From the NCBI GenBank assembly GCA_922989275.2, contig OV277869.1, positions 25,802,189 through 25,866,188 of the forward strand: a stretch of 64,000 nucleotides of DNA, written 5' to 3'. Numbering within the stretch: position 1 is the stretch's first letter; every line of letters begins with the position of its first letter. Made by a program: the position numbers and the translations under genes. The notes under the pieces are model-generated. The model had not been told where the DNA came from. It saw nothing but the letters and a program-made list of their open reading frames with translations, and searched no databases. Origin of the DNA: Gari tellinella. Lineage: Eukaryota; Mollusca; Bivalvia; Cardiida; Psammobiidae. Of the stretch, positions 22,946-34,265 are shown one piece after another.

Positions 22946-23352
22946 TTTATTTACATAGTTTTTAATTTAGAAAATGTAAAGTATGATTTGCTTTACAAAA
23001 TTCACATACAATATGTATAGCAGACATCAGTTCAGCATTATAAGAGTTAAGTTCCCAGCCAGTGGCAGAATTGCATAACTGACATCAGGTCAGTTGCTGT
23101 ACAGCAACAGAACTGGTCAGTGGTGGTGTCTGCTGAACATGTTGTCTGCTAAAGAAATGGTTCAGTCTGCTTCATACTTAGAGAAACAGGATCTGAAAGT
23201 GATCCACTGACAGTTATGTAATTATGTCTTATGCCATATTTATACATATGTTTAATATTGGTTTTATCAGAGTTATCTGTATGTCTTGTCATTTTTTCTT
23301 GTCCAGGAGATAATCTAACTCAACCCATTCCCCCCATAAATACTGATGTTTG
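22946..23352. other. No gene; short inverted words
   Basis: GGTCAGTTGCTGTACAGCAA near 23090-23112 forms a small hairpin. No other feature was recognised. Confidence 0.3.
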
Positions 23353-23356
23353 TTAA

Positions 23357-24087
23357 CCCATTACCCCATAAATATGCATTTTTAGGCCTTTAATTTATTC
23401 CTCCACTGAAGAAAATAATTCCACTTTATTTAAGGAATAATTCGAATATTTATTGTATTCATGGAGGTATGAAAAAAAACCCTGGTCACACTGTAATAAA
23501 CCGCGAAGCGGTTTCATACAAAAGTGTGACCAGGTTTTTTTTCCGTACCTCCATGAATACAATAAATATTCCGAATTATTCCTTATAATTTAATATCACT
23601 ACTGAATTTAAGAAAGTAGTTAAATGGTGAATCTGACACGAATGTTCATTTTTAACGCTTTTAAAACGTAGGTTGTAGTCCCTCCGCCATATATATTTTC
23701 CGCCAAAACGCGTTGTTGTTTTGTAGTAACGTCGACGTCAATGACGTCATTTGGCGTCCTGCTTCATGCAGCGCTTGTGGAGAGCAGTTGGACTAAGAGA
23801 AAGTAGTCCTGACAAGGCGTGGCCTGAATTTTTTTTTTTTCATGGAGTTGTGAAACAAAAATTACAGCCAATCACAGCTGACCAAATGTAATGAAAACAA
23901 ACAATATTAAATTATACAGTCATTAAAATGTAAGATAAGAAATAAGTTTCTATATCCTAGTAGATGGTAGCTTAAAGCAGTTTGAAATTAAAGCAGGGTG
24001 TGCTTTAAGGCGCATTCTGCTTTACTTTCAACCTGCTTTAGGTGGCCACCTATTTTCAAAACTAGAAACAGGCTATGGGGTAATGGG
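23357..24087. mobile_element. P2 MITE interrupted by a palindromic element
   Basis: The left end TTAACCCATTACCCCATAAA (TTAA 23353-23356) and right end CTATGGGGTAATGGGTAA are P2 ends. The P2 core lies near 23974-24045. The P2 body breaks near 23424 and resumes near 23914, so about 490 bases have been inserted. Confidence 0.6.
23434..23584. repeat. 151 bp palindrome nested in P2
   Basis: The outer arms GGAATAATTCGAATATTTAT and ATAAATATTCCGAATTATTCC pair. The inner arms ATTCATGGAGGTATG and the complementary CGTACCTCCATGAAT pair, as do CCTGGTCACACT and AGTGTGACCAGG. The loop has AACCGCGAAGCGGTT. Confidence 0.65.
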
Positions 24088-24107
24088 TAAAATGAAATTG
24101 CATATTT

Positions 24108-24739
24108 GGAAAGAGCCTATTGGGATGGCCCTGTGTTCGTCGTCCGTCGTGCGTTGTCCGTCGTCGTTAACAATTGATTCAAATGACATCTCCTCCTATA
24201 TTGCTTGACAGATTTCAACCAAACTTTACAGGAATGTTCCTTGGGTCAAGCTCTTTCAAATTTGTTCAAAGAATTAAAAATAATGTAGAACTCTGGTTGC
24301 CATGGCAACCAAAGTGAAAAAATAAGGAAATCTTAAAAAATCTTCAAAGTTTTACATTGAGTTATACGTTGTATAGTGAAATTTTCAAACGTCTTCTCCT
24401 CTGAAACCAATATGGCCAGAGCTTTGATATTCAGCATGGTGACACTTATAGATGTCCTTTACCTATTTTGTTCAAATTGTTCTGGTCTGTTGTATATGTA
24501 GGTCACAGGAGCTAAAAATAGATTTTTTCAATGGAAACTTATAAAAAAAATATTTTCTAAAATCCTAGTACCCTGATCTTAGATATTTGGCATAAAGCAT
24601 CATCTACAGGTCCTCTATCAAGATTGTTCAATTTCAATAATGCCCCTCGGGTAAAAAATGACCCAGCCCTGGACATAAATCATGATCTCAATTTTTCAGC
24701 TATTCTCAGGTGAGCGAAATATGCCCCATTGGTCTCTTG
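24108..24739 (+). mobile_element. HINE-like element lacking its extreme 5' end
   Basis: It starts inside the family at AGAGCCTATTGGGATGGCCC and ends TCTCAGGTGAGCGAAATATG, then a GCCCCATTGG-type hairpin and CTCTTG. Confidence 0.55.
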
Positions 24740-25224
24740 TTTTAGATCACCTGGCACGAAGTGCCAAGGTGAGCTTTTAGGAAAGCTGGATGTCTGTAGT
24801 CCGTGTCCGTCCGTTCACAAGTTTGGTAAAGTTTGAATGTGGGTCATGTCTGGTCAAAAACTGGGTCAAATCGTAGAAAAACCTTGTTAACACTCTAGAG
24901 GCTACAAATTTATATGGATTTTAATGAAAATGTTTGCCTCATAGAAATCTAGGCCAGGGGTGATAGTGGATCTTGAACTTCATCAGAATGTTTGCCTCAT
25001 TGATACCTTGGTCAAGTTTGAATGTGGGTCATGAACAAGGTCACTAGGTCAATTCATAGAAAAATCTTAACACTTAACAACCTCATTAGATTTTACTGCA
25101 TCATGGTCCGAATATTTGCCTCATTGATATATAGGTCCAGTTGTAATATGGGTCATGTCCAGTCAAAAACTAGGTTAAATCAAAGAAAAACAGTGTCGAG
25201 ACATTTCCTGACCCACTTTCGGTG

Positions 25225-25400
25225 ATAATCCCAATGCAGGCAGTCCCCTTCCAAAAATCATGATTTTCATTCATACCTGTATTACGGTTCCCGGTAATCA
25301 TTGAAGTGTCTCATGTGAGACCCTCATCTTATAATTGATAGTTTGGTAAGTAAACCCCCTTGAGTGTGAGTATGTCAAGGCCTCACTAGACAACTTGAGA
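25225..25400. repeat. GTCTCATGTGAGACC repeat family, copy 1
   Basis: GAAGTGTCTCATGTGAGACC followed by ATAATTGATAGTTTGGTAAG resembles sequence at about 32500-32790 and 63880-63990, marking an interspersed repeat that I cannot classify. Confidence 0.45.
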
Positions 25401-25577
25401 TTGGTGACATTGTCCGTGCACACTTTGCTCCTAAGTTACAGTTACTTTCACACCTATCGAGAACAATAAGGGGGGAAATCCATCAAAGGACTGAGGAAAT
25501 GTCTTCTACCCTCTAGAGGCTACAAATCTCATTGCAGATTTGAATGAAATGTTGAATGTTTGCCTACATCAAATCTA

Positions 25578-26744
25578 CCCAGCAGGCACACCAACGTTGA
25601 ATCAACGTTGAACTTCAACGTTGAAACAACGTATGATTTATATTTGATTTTGAAAGTTGTGTTGACGTTGAACCTCAACGTTGATTCAACGTTGATAATG
25701 GTTGAAGTTTCAACGTTGAAATGACGATGATTCAACGTCAAAACAACATTGTTTCGAGTGGGCTGCCCGTTTTTGTGTGCGTTGTTTTCTCCAGATATTG
25801 TTTTATTTTCAAATGCTCCCTTCAACTTAGGTTTTAGGAGCTCTATTCTACTAATAGTAGACGTAGACAACGCATGGGCGTTGGAAGATATTTGATTACA
25901 GCTTTTCAAATATGGTTGCTTCATTTATTAGTACGCTGAGTATCTATAAGTTAACATTTTTACATTGAATTGGTTTGCTTTTCTTGCTTTTTGTATTTTA
26001 TTCATTTTAATTGTAAACTTGAATGTAAAGTTCAGTGCTTACTATTAAGAACTTAGAACTTATTTCTTTTGCATTTAAACTATGAAGTATCAAATTAATA
26101 TTTATGTTGAAGTTGTTATGATTATTTATTAAAAAATAATAATTTTTACCTACGTCCATTATCTGACAATGTTGATTCAACGTTGATTCAACTTTGGCAG
26201 TAGATTTTTAAATTTAATTTATTTTTTTACGATAAATCATAGTTTACGTGATGAGACATAACCACTGCAATATAATTTATCAGAATTTTCATTTTCATCG
26301 ACTTGTTTTTTTCCCACGACCATTTTCAACGTTGATTCAACGTTGGCAATAAATTCGGTACCGACCCATGGTCGTCCAAGGGTGAAAAAGGGTTGATCAA
26401 CGTTGCGACGGAAAATCAACTGCTGGGCGACCATTATCAACGTTGATTCAACGTTGATTCAATGTTGTCATTAGATTTTCTAAATTGAATTTATTTTAAC
26501 GATAAATCATAGTCAACGTGGTTAGACATTAAACACTGCGATATAATTAATCAGAAATTTCAATTTCAGTATTTTTTAATTTTTTATCTACAACCATTAT
26601 AAACGTTGATTCAACGTTGATTCAACGTTGGCAGTAAATTGGCTACCGATGGATGGTCGTCCATGGTTGAAATCAGGTTGATCAACGTTACGAAGGAAAA
26701 TCAACGTTGATTCAACGTTGAAACAACGTTGTGTGCCTGCTGGG
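25578..26744. mobile_element. CAACGTTGA-repeat element with CCCAGCAGGCACA ends
   Basis: CCCAGCAGGCACACCAACG and ...GTTGTGTGCCTGCTGGG are inverted ends. TA lies outside both (25576-25577 and 26745-26746); removing the element restores AAATCTAGGTC, the normal phrase of the surrounding 145 bp unit. The interior has many copies of CAACGTTGATTCAACGTTG near both ends and in two internal clusters. The minus-strand frame at 25529-25924 partly translates this repeat and is not a convincing gene. Confidence 0.7.
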
Positions 26745-27006
26745 TAGGTCGGATTCAAATGTGGATCCTGTCATTTCAAAAAACTACCGGTAGGTCAAAA
26801 CAAAGAAAAACCTTTTTAACACTCTAGAGGCTACAAATCTCACTCTAGAGACCACATTTTGTACCTTATCTGTAAATGAATTAGTTTGAATATTGCCCTG
26901 GATGAAATCTAGGTTAAGTTTGAGTATGGGTCACCAGTTGTTAAAAACTAGGTCAAATTAGAAATATCTTGTTACTGAAAATGCCCAAAATCTCATTTGA
27001 TCTTAA

Positions 27007-27544
27007 AGCGACTCGCAACCAGATGGTGCATTAAAAATAGTAATTTGTAAATATGTGTCAAACGCTTATATAAATGGTAAAGAATTAGTTTAGGATAAGA
27101 AATTCTGTTTAAAAAAAATGTATTTCAATAAAAAAAAATACTGGTCTCTGGTGGGATTCGAACCCGGGGCCCGGCATTGGCGGACAGAAGGCAAAATAGG
27201 AGAAACTGCTTAGATCAATGGGCCACGGAACTATCCGTTTATCTCGGATCGATTTAACGTATTTCAATGTGGAGCTATCGAAAGTGCATACAACTTCGTA
27301 ATTCGGCTCGTGTTTATGTCTGAGCCCGTGTAGAGAAGCAACAGCAACAACTATACCGTCTACTAGTCGGTATAGAAAAACGATGGAAAATATCTAAAAA
27401 TCTAAGATTCGGTGACGATTCTTGAAACTTTTTTTGGACTGATCATATTTTTTTAATGTCAGAAGCCAAATAATGACACACATTTGCTTTTATTTGAGTA
27501 TTTTATTTTATTTTGACAAGTACACCATCCGGTTGCGAGTCCCT
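27007..27544 (-). mobile_element. TTAA-flanked tRNA-like element, copy 2 (538 bp)
   Basis: The termini AGCGACTCGCAACCAGATGG and CCGGTTGCGAGTCCCT are flanked by TTAA at 27003-27006 and 27545-27548. The tRNA-like cassette lies at 27148-27235 on the minus strand (B box at 27154-27164), with a T-rich terminator beyond it. Confidence 0.78.
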
Positions 27545-29292
27545 TTAATGAAACTTTGTCTCATATACTGTATATCAAGGTCAGGTTTCAGTATTGGTCA
27601 TGTCAGGGTCAAAACCTAGGTCACTAGGTTAAATCATGGAAAAACCTTGTTAACACTCTAGAAACTACAAATCCATTGGATCTTAAAGACATTACTTGAC
27701 CAAGCTCTGGTGGTAACACCTAGTCTGAAAAAAGTTAGAATTAATTCATGAATAGCATGCTGTTACAATACTGTACAGTAGCGTGTCAAGTACTGTATCG
27801 GCGAACAGCAACGTTAACCAATGCAAACAACAGGCCCTTATAGTACGACTTCTAACGTTCACCAATAAATAGAGGATAACTGTTTTTAGCTCACCTGAGC
27901 TGAAGGCTCAGGATGAGCTATTGTGATCGCATTTTGTCTGTCGTCCGGTGTCTGGTGTACGGCGTACGTCGTACGTCCACATTTTCAAACATCTCCTCTG
28001 AAACCACTGACCTGATTTCAACCAAACTTTGTCAGAAGCATCAGTGACAAGGGGGAACTAAATATTGTTCAAAGTTTTTGGCTAGAGTTATTCCCCTTGC
28101 GTTGGGACCAGATTTTCTAACATGACCGTATAGACAACTTTTAATGCATAAGAAAATCTTAAAAAAATCTTCTACTCAGAAACCGCTAGGCCCAGACCTT
28201 TGATATTTGGTACGTATCATTACCTAATGATCTTCTACCAAGATTTTTCAAATATTGACCCTGGGGCCCGCCCTCGGACTTATCAGGTTTTTAGCTCACC
28301 TGGCACGAAGTGCCAAGGTGAGCTATTGTGATCGCCCTGTGTCCGTCGTCCATCGTCAAACTTTTTGTTCAAAGATCTTCTTCTTGGAAACCACTGGGCC
28401 AATTTCATCAAAACTTCATAGGAATGTTCCTTGTAGGGTACTCTCTCAGATTTCTTCAAATATAGGTGATCCAATTGAAATTGTGGTTGCCATGGCAACC
28501 AATTGAAAAAACTTTAAAAATCTTCTTGTCAAAAACTACAGGTCCGAATTCAAAATAATTTTACCCAAATGTGCCATTGGTGACCCTCTATCAGATTTCT
28601 TAAAATAATTTTCCTATCTTAAAAAACATGGCCGCTAGTGGGTGGGGCAGATTTTCCTTATATGGCTATATAGTGAAAACTTAAAAAAATCTTCTTGTCA
28701 AAAACTACTGGTCCGATTTGAAAGTAATTTTATACAAATGATCTATGGGTGACCCTCTACCAGATTTCTTAAAATTATTTTGATATCTAAAAAGCATGGC
28801 CGCCAGTGGGTGGGGCAAGTTTTCCTTATGTTACTGTATAGTAAAATCTTTAAAAATCTTCTTCTCTGAAACTGCTGGTCCAAATTAGAAATAATTTTAC
28901 ACAAATGGTCAATTGATGACCCTCTACCAGATTTCTTAAAATCATTTTGTTATCTTAAAAAACATGGCTGCCAGTGGGTGGGGCATGTTTTCCTTATGTT
29001 ACTGTATAGTAAAAACTTTAACAATCTTCTTCTGAAACTACTGGGCTAAATTAAAAATAACTTTACATAAAGGGTCAATTGATGACCCTCTACCAGATTT
29101 CTTAAAATTATTTTGATATCTAAAAAAACATGGCCACCAGTGGGTGGGGTACATTTTCCTCATGTTACTGTATAGTAAAAACTTTAAAAATCTTCTTCTC
29201 TGAAACTACTGGGCCAAATTAGAAATAATTTTACACAAAGGGTCAATTGATGACCCTCTACCAGATTTCTTAAAATCATTTTGTTATCTTAA

Positions 29293-29828
29293 AGGGACTC
29301 GCAACCGGATGGTGTACTTGTCAAAATAAAATAAAATACTCAAATAAAAGCAAATTTGTGGCATTATTTGGCTTCTGACATTAAAAAAATATGATCAGTC
29401 CAAAAAAAGTCTCAAGAATCGTCACCGAATCTTAGATTTTTAGATATTTTCCATCGTTTTTCTATACCGACTAGTAGACGGTATAGTTGTTGTTGTTGCT
29501 TCTCTACACGGGCTCAGACATAAACACGAGCCGAATTACGAAGTTGTATGCACTTTCAACCGCTTCACATTGAAATACGTTAAATCGATCCGAGATATAC
29601 GGATAGTTCCGTGGTCCATTGGTCTAAGCGGTTTCCCCTATTTTGCCTTCTGTCCGCCAATGCCGGGCCCCGGGTTCGAATCCCACCAGAGACCAATATT
29701 TTTTTTATTGAAATACATTTTTTTAAACAGAATTTCTTATCCTAAACTAATTCTTTACCATTTATATAAGCGTTTGACACATATTTACAAATTACTATTT
29801 TTAATGCACCATCTGGTTGCGAGTCGCT
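29293..29828 (+). mobile_element. TTAA-flanked tRNA-like element, copy 3 (536 bp)
   Basis: The termini AGGGACTCGCAACCGGATGG and CCATCTGGTTGCGAGTCGCT are flanked by TTAA at 29289-29292 and 29829-29832. Deleting the element and one TTAA restores ATCTTAAAAAACATGG, exactly the phrase of the intact neighbouring units. Confidence 0.82.
29604..29706 (+). other. tRNA-like Pol III cassette, copy 3
   Basis: The A-box-like TGGTCCATTGGTCTAAGCGG starts at 29612. The perfect B box GGTTCGAATCC is at 29673-29683 and an 8-T run at 29699-29706. The order and spacing fit an internal Pol III promoter with terminator. The T stem has only three clear pairs, so a functional tRNA is unlikely. Confidence 0.6.
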
Positions 29829-31767
29829 TTAAAAAACATGGCCGCCAGTGGGAGGGGCACGTTTTTAGCTTACCTGGCAGGAAGTGCCAAGGTGAGCTAT
29901 TGTGATTGCCCTGTGTCCGTAAAGATCTTCCTCTTGAAAACCATTGGGCCAATTTCATTAAAACTTGATAGGATTGTTCCTGGTAGAGTACTCTCTCTGA
30001 TTTCTTAAAAAAATAGGTCATATTGTTAGAATTGTGGTTGCCATGGTAACCAATTGAAAAACTTTAAAAATCTTCTTGTCAAAAACTACTGGTCAGAATT
30101 AAATATAATTTTACACAAATGGTTCATGGGTGACCCTGTGTCAGATTTCTTGAATTTATTTTCCTAGCTTAAAAAACACAACTGCCAGTGGGTGGGGGCA
30201 GATTTCCCTTATATGAATATAGTGGAAACTTAAAAAATCTTCTTTTCTGAAAATACTGGTCCGATTTGAAAGTGATATTGCACATATGATCTACAGGTGA
30301 TCCTATTCAAGATTTCTTAAAATCATTTTTCTAGCTTGTTAACCTTGTTAACACTCTAGAGGCTACAAATCTCATTGGATCTTGGTGAAATTTGGTCAGA
30401 ATGTTTGTCACATTGATATCTAGGTCAAGATTGAATATGGGTCATGTCTGGTCAAAAACTAGGTCACTAGGTCAAATCATTGGAAAATATTGTTTACACT
30501 CTAGAGGTTGATTGTGGGTATACATGTCCAGTCATAATCTAGGTCACTATAGGTCAAGTTTGCCAATATGTACCAGGTGAGCGATTTAGGGCCATAGTGG
30601 CCCTTGTTTTAGGAAAACTTTTAAAAATCTTCTTCTCTGAAACTGTATAGCCTAGATCATTAATATTTGACATGTAGCTTTGCCTTATGGTCCTCTACCA
30701 AGATTGTTCAAATTATGACCCCCAGGTCAAAATTGGCCCTGCCCTGGGGCTTATCAGTTTTACATAGACTAATATAGGAAAACCTTTAAAAATCTTCTTC
30801 TCTGAAACGGTAAGGCCCAGATCTTTTATATTTGACATATAGCTTTGCCTTGTTGTCCTGTACCAAGATTGTTCAAATTATGACCCCCAGGCCAAAAATG
30901 GCCCCACCCTCAGGCTTATCAGTTTTTCCTAGGAAAACCTTTAAAAATCTTCTTCTCTGAAACTGTAAGGCCCAGATCATTTATATTTGACATGTAGCTT
31001 TGCCTTATAGTCCTCTACCAAGATTGTTCAAATTATGACCCCTGGATCAAATTTGGCCCCGCCCCGGGGCTTATCAGTATTACATAGACTTGTATAGGAA
31101 AACCTTTAAAAATCTTCTTCTCTGAAATTGTAAGGCCCAGATCTTTAATATTTGACATATAGCTCTGCCTTATGGTTCTCTCCCAAGATTGTTCAAATTA
31201 CCCCGCCCTCGGGCTTATTAGTTTTTCATAGGAAAACCTTTAAAAATCTTCTTCTCTGAAACCGTAAGGCCCAGATCATTTATATTTGACATGTAGCTTT
31301 TTATTATGGTCCTCTACCAAGATTGTTCAAATTATGACTCCCGGCCCAAAAATGGCCCCACCCAGGTATTATCAGTTTAACATAGACTTATATAGGAAAA
31401 CCTTAAAATTCTTCTTCTCTGAAACCGTAAGGCCCAGATCATTTATAATTGACATGTAGCTTTTTATTATGGTCCTCTACCAAGATTGTTCAAATTATGA
31501 CTCCCGGCCCAAATATGGCCCCACCCAGGGGATTATCAGTTTAACATAGACTTATATAGGAAAACCTTAAAATTCTTCTTCTCTTAAACCGTAAGGCCCA
31601 GATCATTAATATCTGACATGTTACTAAGCTTCGCATTGAAGTCCTCTACCGAGATCAAATTGTGACACCTGGGTCATAACTATATCAAAATGTTGTCTTG
31701 CCCAGTCAGCTTCTATGGTACAATGTCCTCAGGTGAGCGAAATGTGGCCCTCTGGGCCTCTTGTTTC

Positions 31768-31894
31768 AGTGTAAGATCGAAATTTAATCCATTGAGTGAA
31801 CATCAGACGTTATATTTTCATGAGTGGCAAAGCCACGAGTGAAAATATAACAGTCTGACGTTCAGGAAATGGATTAAATTCAATCTTACAATGA
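31768..31894. repeat. 127 bp palindromic MITE
   Basis: The arms contain TGTAAGATCGAAATTTAATC and its near complement GATTAAATTCAATCTTACA. Inner arms contain ACGTTATATTTTCA and TGAAAATATAAC, around the loop GTGGCAAAGCCAC. Confidence 0.6.
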
Positions 31895-32022
31895 AAAAAC
31901 ACAGTTATTCTATTTATTTATGCATATTGATTTGACGTCAACGGAACTACGTCGTTACTTCCCATATTGTATTCGTGTTCTTCCGGGGAAAACTCATAAA
32001 AGAAGCACGAGCGACTATGATC

Positions 32023-32066
32023 CCACTGCTTGAAGCAGTGGATTATCAAGTGATAATCCACTGCTT
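32023..32066. repeat. Perfect hairpin pair built on AAGCAGTGGATTATCA
   Basis: AAGCAGTGGATTATCA (32033-32048), AG, then TGATAATCCACTGCTT (32051-32066) is a perfect 16 bp inverted repeat. A third, partial arm CCACTGCTT precedes it at 32023, so two hairpins could compete. Confidence 0.6.
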
Positions 32067-32159
32067 TTTCCCGGTAATCCATCGAAAAGCAGAAATAATC
32101 TTCAATAATAACTCATTGTGCCCCCATGTATTTACTTTTCAAGGGTACAAAGAATCGAA

Positions 32160-32490
32160 ATAACACAAGCAAAAGTGTACTAATCAACTGAAATGCATCA
32201 ATTTTACCGCATATAAAAATAAGATTTAGCTGCTCAGATGTAAGCTGCTTTGTTTGATACATTAAGTACAGAAAATGTTGGTTTATTGATGAGAAATTAA
32301 CTCGGGACTGTTTGCATATTTTTGTAAACTCATTTGGTCACCATTTTGTTTTTCTTGTTTGTGTTGGCTAACTACCTCTGAGGCCGTTCGTGACGTTAGC
32401 AATCTATATTGTGCAAACAGTCCGTTTAAGTTAAATTGTTACGTTTTTTGATGCAATCGATGTGATCAATGAACGGGCTACAGATGTCTA
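32160..32490. other. No recognised feature
   Basis: AT-rich sequence without a recognisable gene or repeat boundary. Confidence 0.3.
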
Positions 32491-32800
32491 GGCAAAAAAT
32501 CAGTCAGCCGTTTCATGTGAGGCTCATATCTATAATAGGATAGTTTGGTTTGTAAAATCCATTGAAAAAACCCTTTGACCTCGTCCTTGCGTTTCAAATT
32601 GTGTGTTTAAGACATTCTCTGACCTAGTTTTGATGAAAACACCTGCTCAGGCAGTTCCAATGCAAAACATGTGCGTCTTGTGCACATACCTATAGCAAAA
32701 AACTACTGAAGCGTCTCATGTGAGGAGTTTTTTTATATTTAATAGTAAGAAATCCCCATTGAAAAAGCTCCTGAGTATTGGTATGTCAGGGCCTCTCTAG
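32491..32800. repeat. GTCTCATGTGAG repeat family, copy 2
   Basis: It shares AAGCGTCTCATGTGAGG, CAGTTCCAATGCAAAAC and TGACCTAGTTTTGATG-like phrases with 25225-25400, including two related halves in tandem. Confidence 0.45.
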
Positions 32801-32825
32801 CCCTTTACCTTATAGAAGTGACTTT

Positions 32826-33048
32826 TAGCATATTCATTTTATTCATCCGCCAAAGAAAATAGTTCCATTTTATACTGTCATGAATATGTACCATAAGCAA
32901 TATTTTCTATATCCTAGCAGATAGTAACTTAAAGCAGGCTGAAAGTAAAGCAGAATGCGCCCTAGGGCGCATTCTGCTTTACTTTCAACCTGCTTTAATA
33001 GGTCACATATCTTAACTACTAGAAACAGGCTATGAGGAAAAGGGCTAG
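32826..33048. mobile_element. P2 palindromic MITE
   Basis: The core arms are GCTGAAAGTAAAGCAGAATG and its complement, around GCGCCCTAGGGCGC. The flanks have AGAAAATAGTTCCATTTTAT and AGAAACAGGCTATGAGG. Confidence 0.65.
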
Positions 33049-33086
33049 GGAGAGTGAGGTGACTATGACATGAGCTGCATGGTTTT

Positions 33087-34140
33087 AGCTCACCAGCACA
33101 AGGTGCTCACGGTGAGCTATTGTGATGCAGCTCTATCCATCGTCTGTCTGTCCATCCGTCAACAATTGCAAATGACTTCTCTGAAACCAATGAATAGCCC
33201 CAGTGCAACCAAACTTGGTCAGATACATGCTGTTGGTTTGAGCTTCAAAAGTTGTTCAAAGAGAGTAGGTGGGGCAAATGGTCTTGTTGCCATGGCACCC
33301 GTGCCCTATATTCATGAAACTAGCTCTGAACATTCACCATGACAAAATATAGGTAAATTATAAATATAGGTCATGTTATGTATGAATAAAAAGTAGGTCA
33401 GTAGGTAAAATCAATTAATTAATCATATAAGGCTTCTGAACACTTTAGGGGCCATATTTTTAGCCCCAAATTATGAAACATGCTGAAAATAATCACCTAG
33501 ACAAAATCTAGGCAATGTATTAAAGAGGCTCGCAACCGGATCAAGCATTAAAAATAGTAATTTGTAAATATATGTCAAATGCTTATATAAATGGGTAAAA
33601 TTTAGTTTAGGATAATAAATTCTGTTAAAAAATGCATTTCACAACAAAAAAAAGAAGAGGCTCTGGTGGGATTCGAACCCGTGACCATCCATGCGGAGAC
33701 AAAAATGAAAAAAGAGGCATCGCCTTTACGCCCTCGGCTACGGACGCTCTCTATATATATGGTAGCGAATTAACGTACTTCAATGATAGTTATTAATAGA
33801 ACATTATTCGGCTCGGGTTTATGTCTGACCCCGTGTAGAGAAGCAACAACAGCAACTATACCGTTAGCTAACGCTATGGAAAAACGATGGAAAATATCTA
33901 AAAAACTAAGATTCGGTGACGATTCTTGAGACGTTTTTTGGACTGATCATATTTTTTTAATGTCAGAAGCCAAATAATGCCACAAATTTGCTTTTATTTG
34001 AGTATTTTATTTTATTTTGACAAGAACACCATCCGGTTGCGAGTCCCTTTAATATTATTAATTTAATATGAGTTATGTCAGGTCAAAAAGGTAAGTCACT
34101 AGGTCAAATCATAGAAAAGGCTCAAAGGTAACAAGTTTGT
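33087..34140 (+). mobile_element. HINE-like fragment interrupted by tRNA-like element copy 4
   Basis: AGCTCACCAGCACAAGGTGC gives the 5' hairpin. Diverged units follow, including GGTCAAAAAGGTAAGTCACT after the insertion. No 3' end was seen. Confidence 0.5.
33524..34048 (-). mobile_element. TTAA-flanked tRNA-like element, copy 4 (525 bp)
   Basis: The termini AGAGGCTCGCAACCGGAT and ATCCGGTTGCGAGTCCCT are flanked by TTAA at 33520-33523 and 34049-34052. The minus-strand cassette at 33663-33752 has the B box at 33669-33679 and A-box-like GTCCGTAGCCGAGGGCG. Confidence 0.8.
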
Positions 34141-34189
34141 CCAATTGACATTGACTAGAAACAAAGTTTTCAACTAATTCTGTTGTAAC

Positions 34190-34265
34190 TTGCAAACAGT
34201 TTGGATCTAGATGAGACGCCAAGTAACTCTGTGTCTCATCTGGGTCCAAAATGTTTAACACTCAG
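34190..34265. repeat. P1 palindromic core
   Basis: GCAAACAGTTTGGATCTAG and the complementary half CTGGGTCCAAAATGTTTAAC surround a loop AAGTAACTCT. Confidence 0.5.

Larger units (their letters stand above)
24744..27690 (+). mobile_element. HINE-like element (145 bp unit type) with two nested insertions
   Basis: AGATCACCTGGCACGAAGTG starts four T after the previous CTCTTG. Diverged units with TTAACACTCTAGAGGCTAC run to about 27690. The elements at 25578-26744 and 27007-27544 interrupt it. No 3' hairpin end was seen. Confidence 0.5.
28293..30606 (+). mobile_element. Inner HINE-like element(s) with GGCACGAAGTGCC 5' hairpin
   Basis: AGCTCACCTGGCACGAAGTG starts one element (28293). A second 5' end of the same type, AGCTTACCTGGCAGGAAGTG, lies at 29867. 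Only one 3' end is present: CAGGTGAGCGATTTAG, a GGGCCATAGTGGCCC hairpin and TTG at 30606. Units have CATGGCCGCCAGTGGG and CCCTCTACCAGATTTC. Either one inserted in the other, or a partial duplication occurred. Confidence 0.6.
27888..31763 (+). mobile_element. Outer HINE-like element of a nested stack
   Basis: It begins AGCTCACCTGAGCTGAAGGC and ends TCAGGTGAGCGAAATGTGG, a GGCCCTCTGGGCC hairpin and TCTTG. It breaks at 28288 after CTTATCAG and resumes at 30607 with AGGAAAAC, the continuation expected from its own tandem unit. Between lie the elements listed below. Confidence 0.65.

Noticed and set aside
25529..25924. 131-residue minus-strand open frame
   Set aside because: Much of it translates the CAACGTTGA repeats and crosses the element boundary at 25578. 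No domain was recognised.
29604..29690. Functional tRNA gene
   Set aside because: A and B boxes are present, but the acceptor stem and most of the T stem do not pair, no clear anticodon arm was found, and the unit is repeated inside a mobile element.
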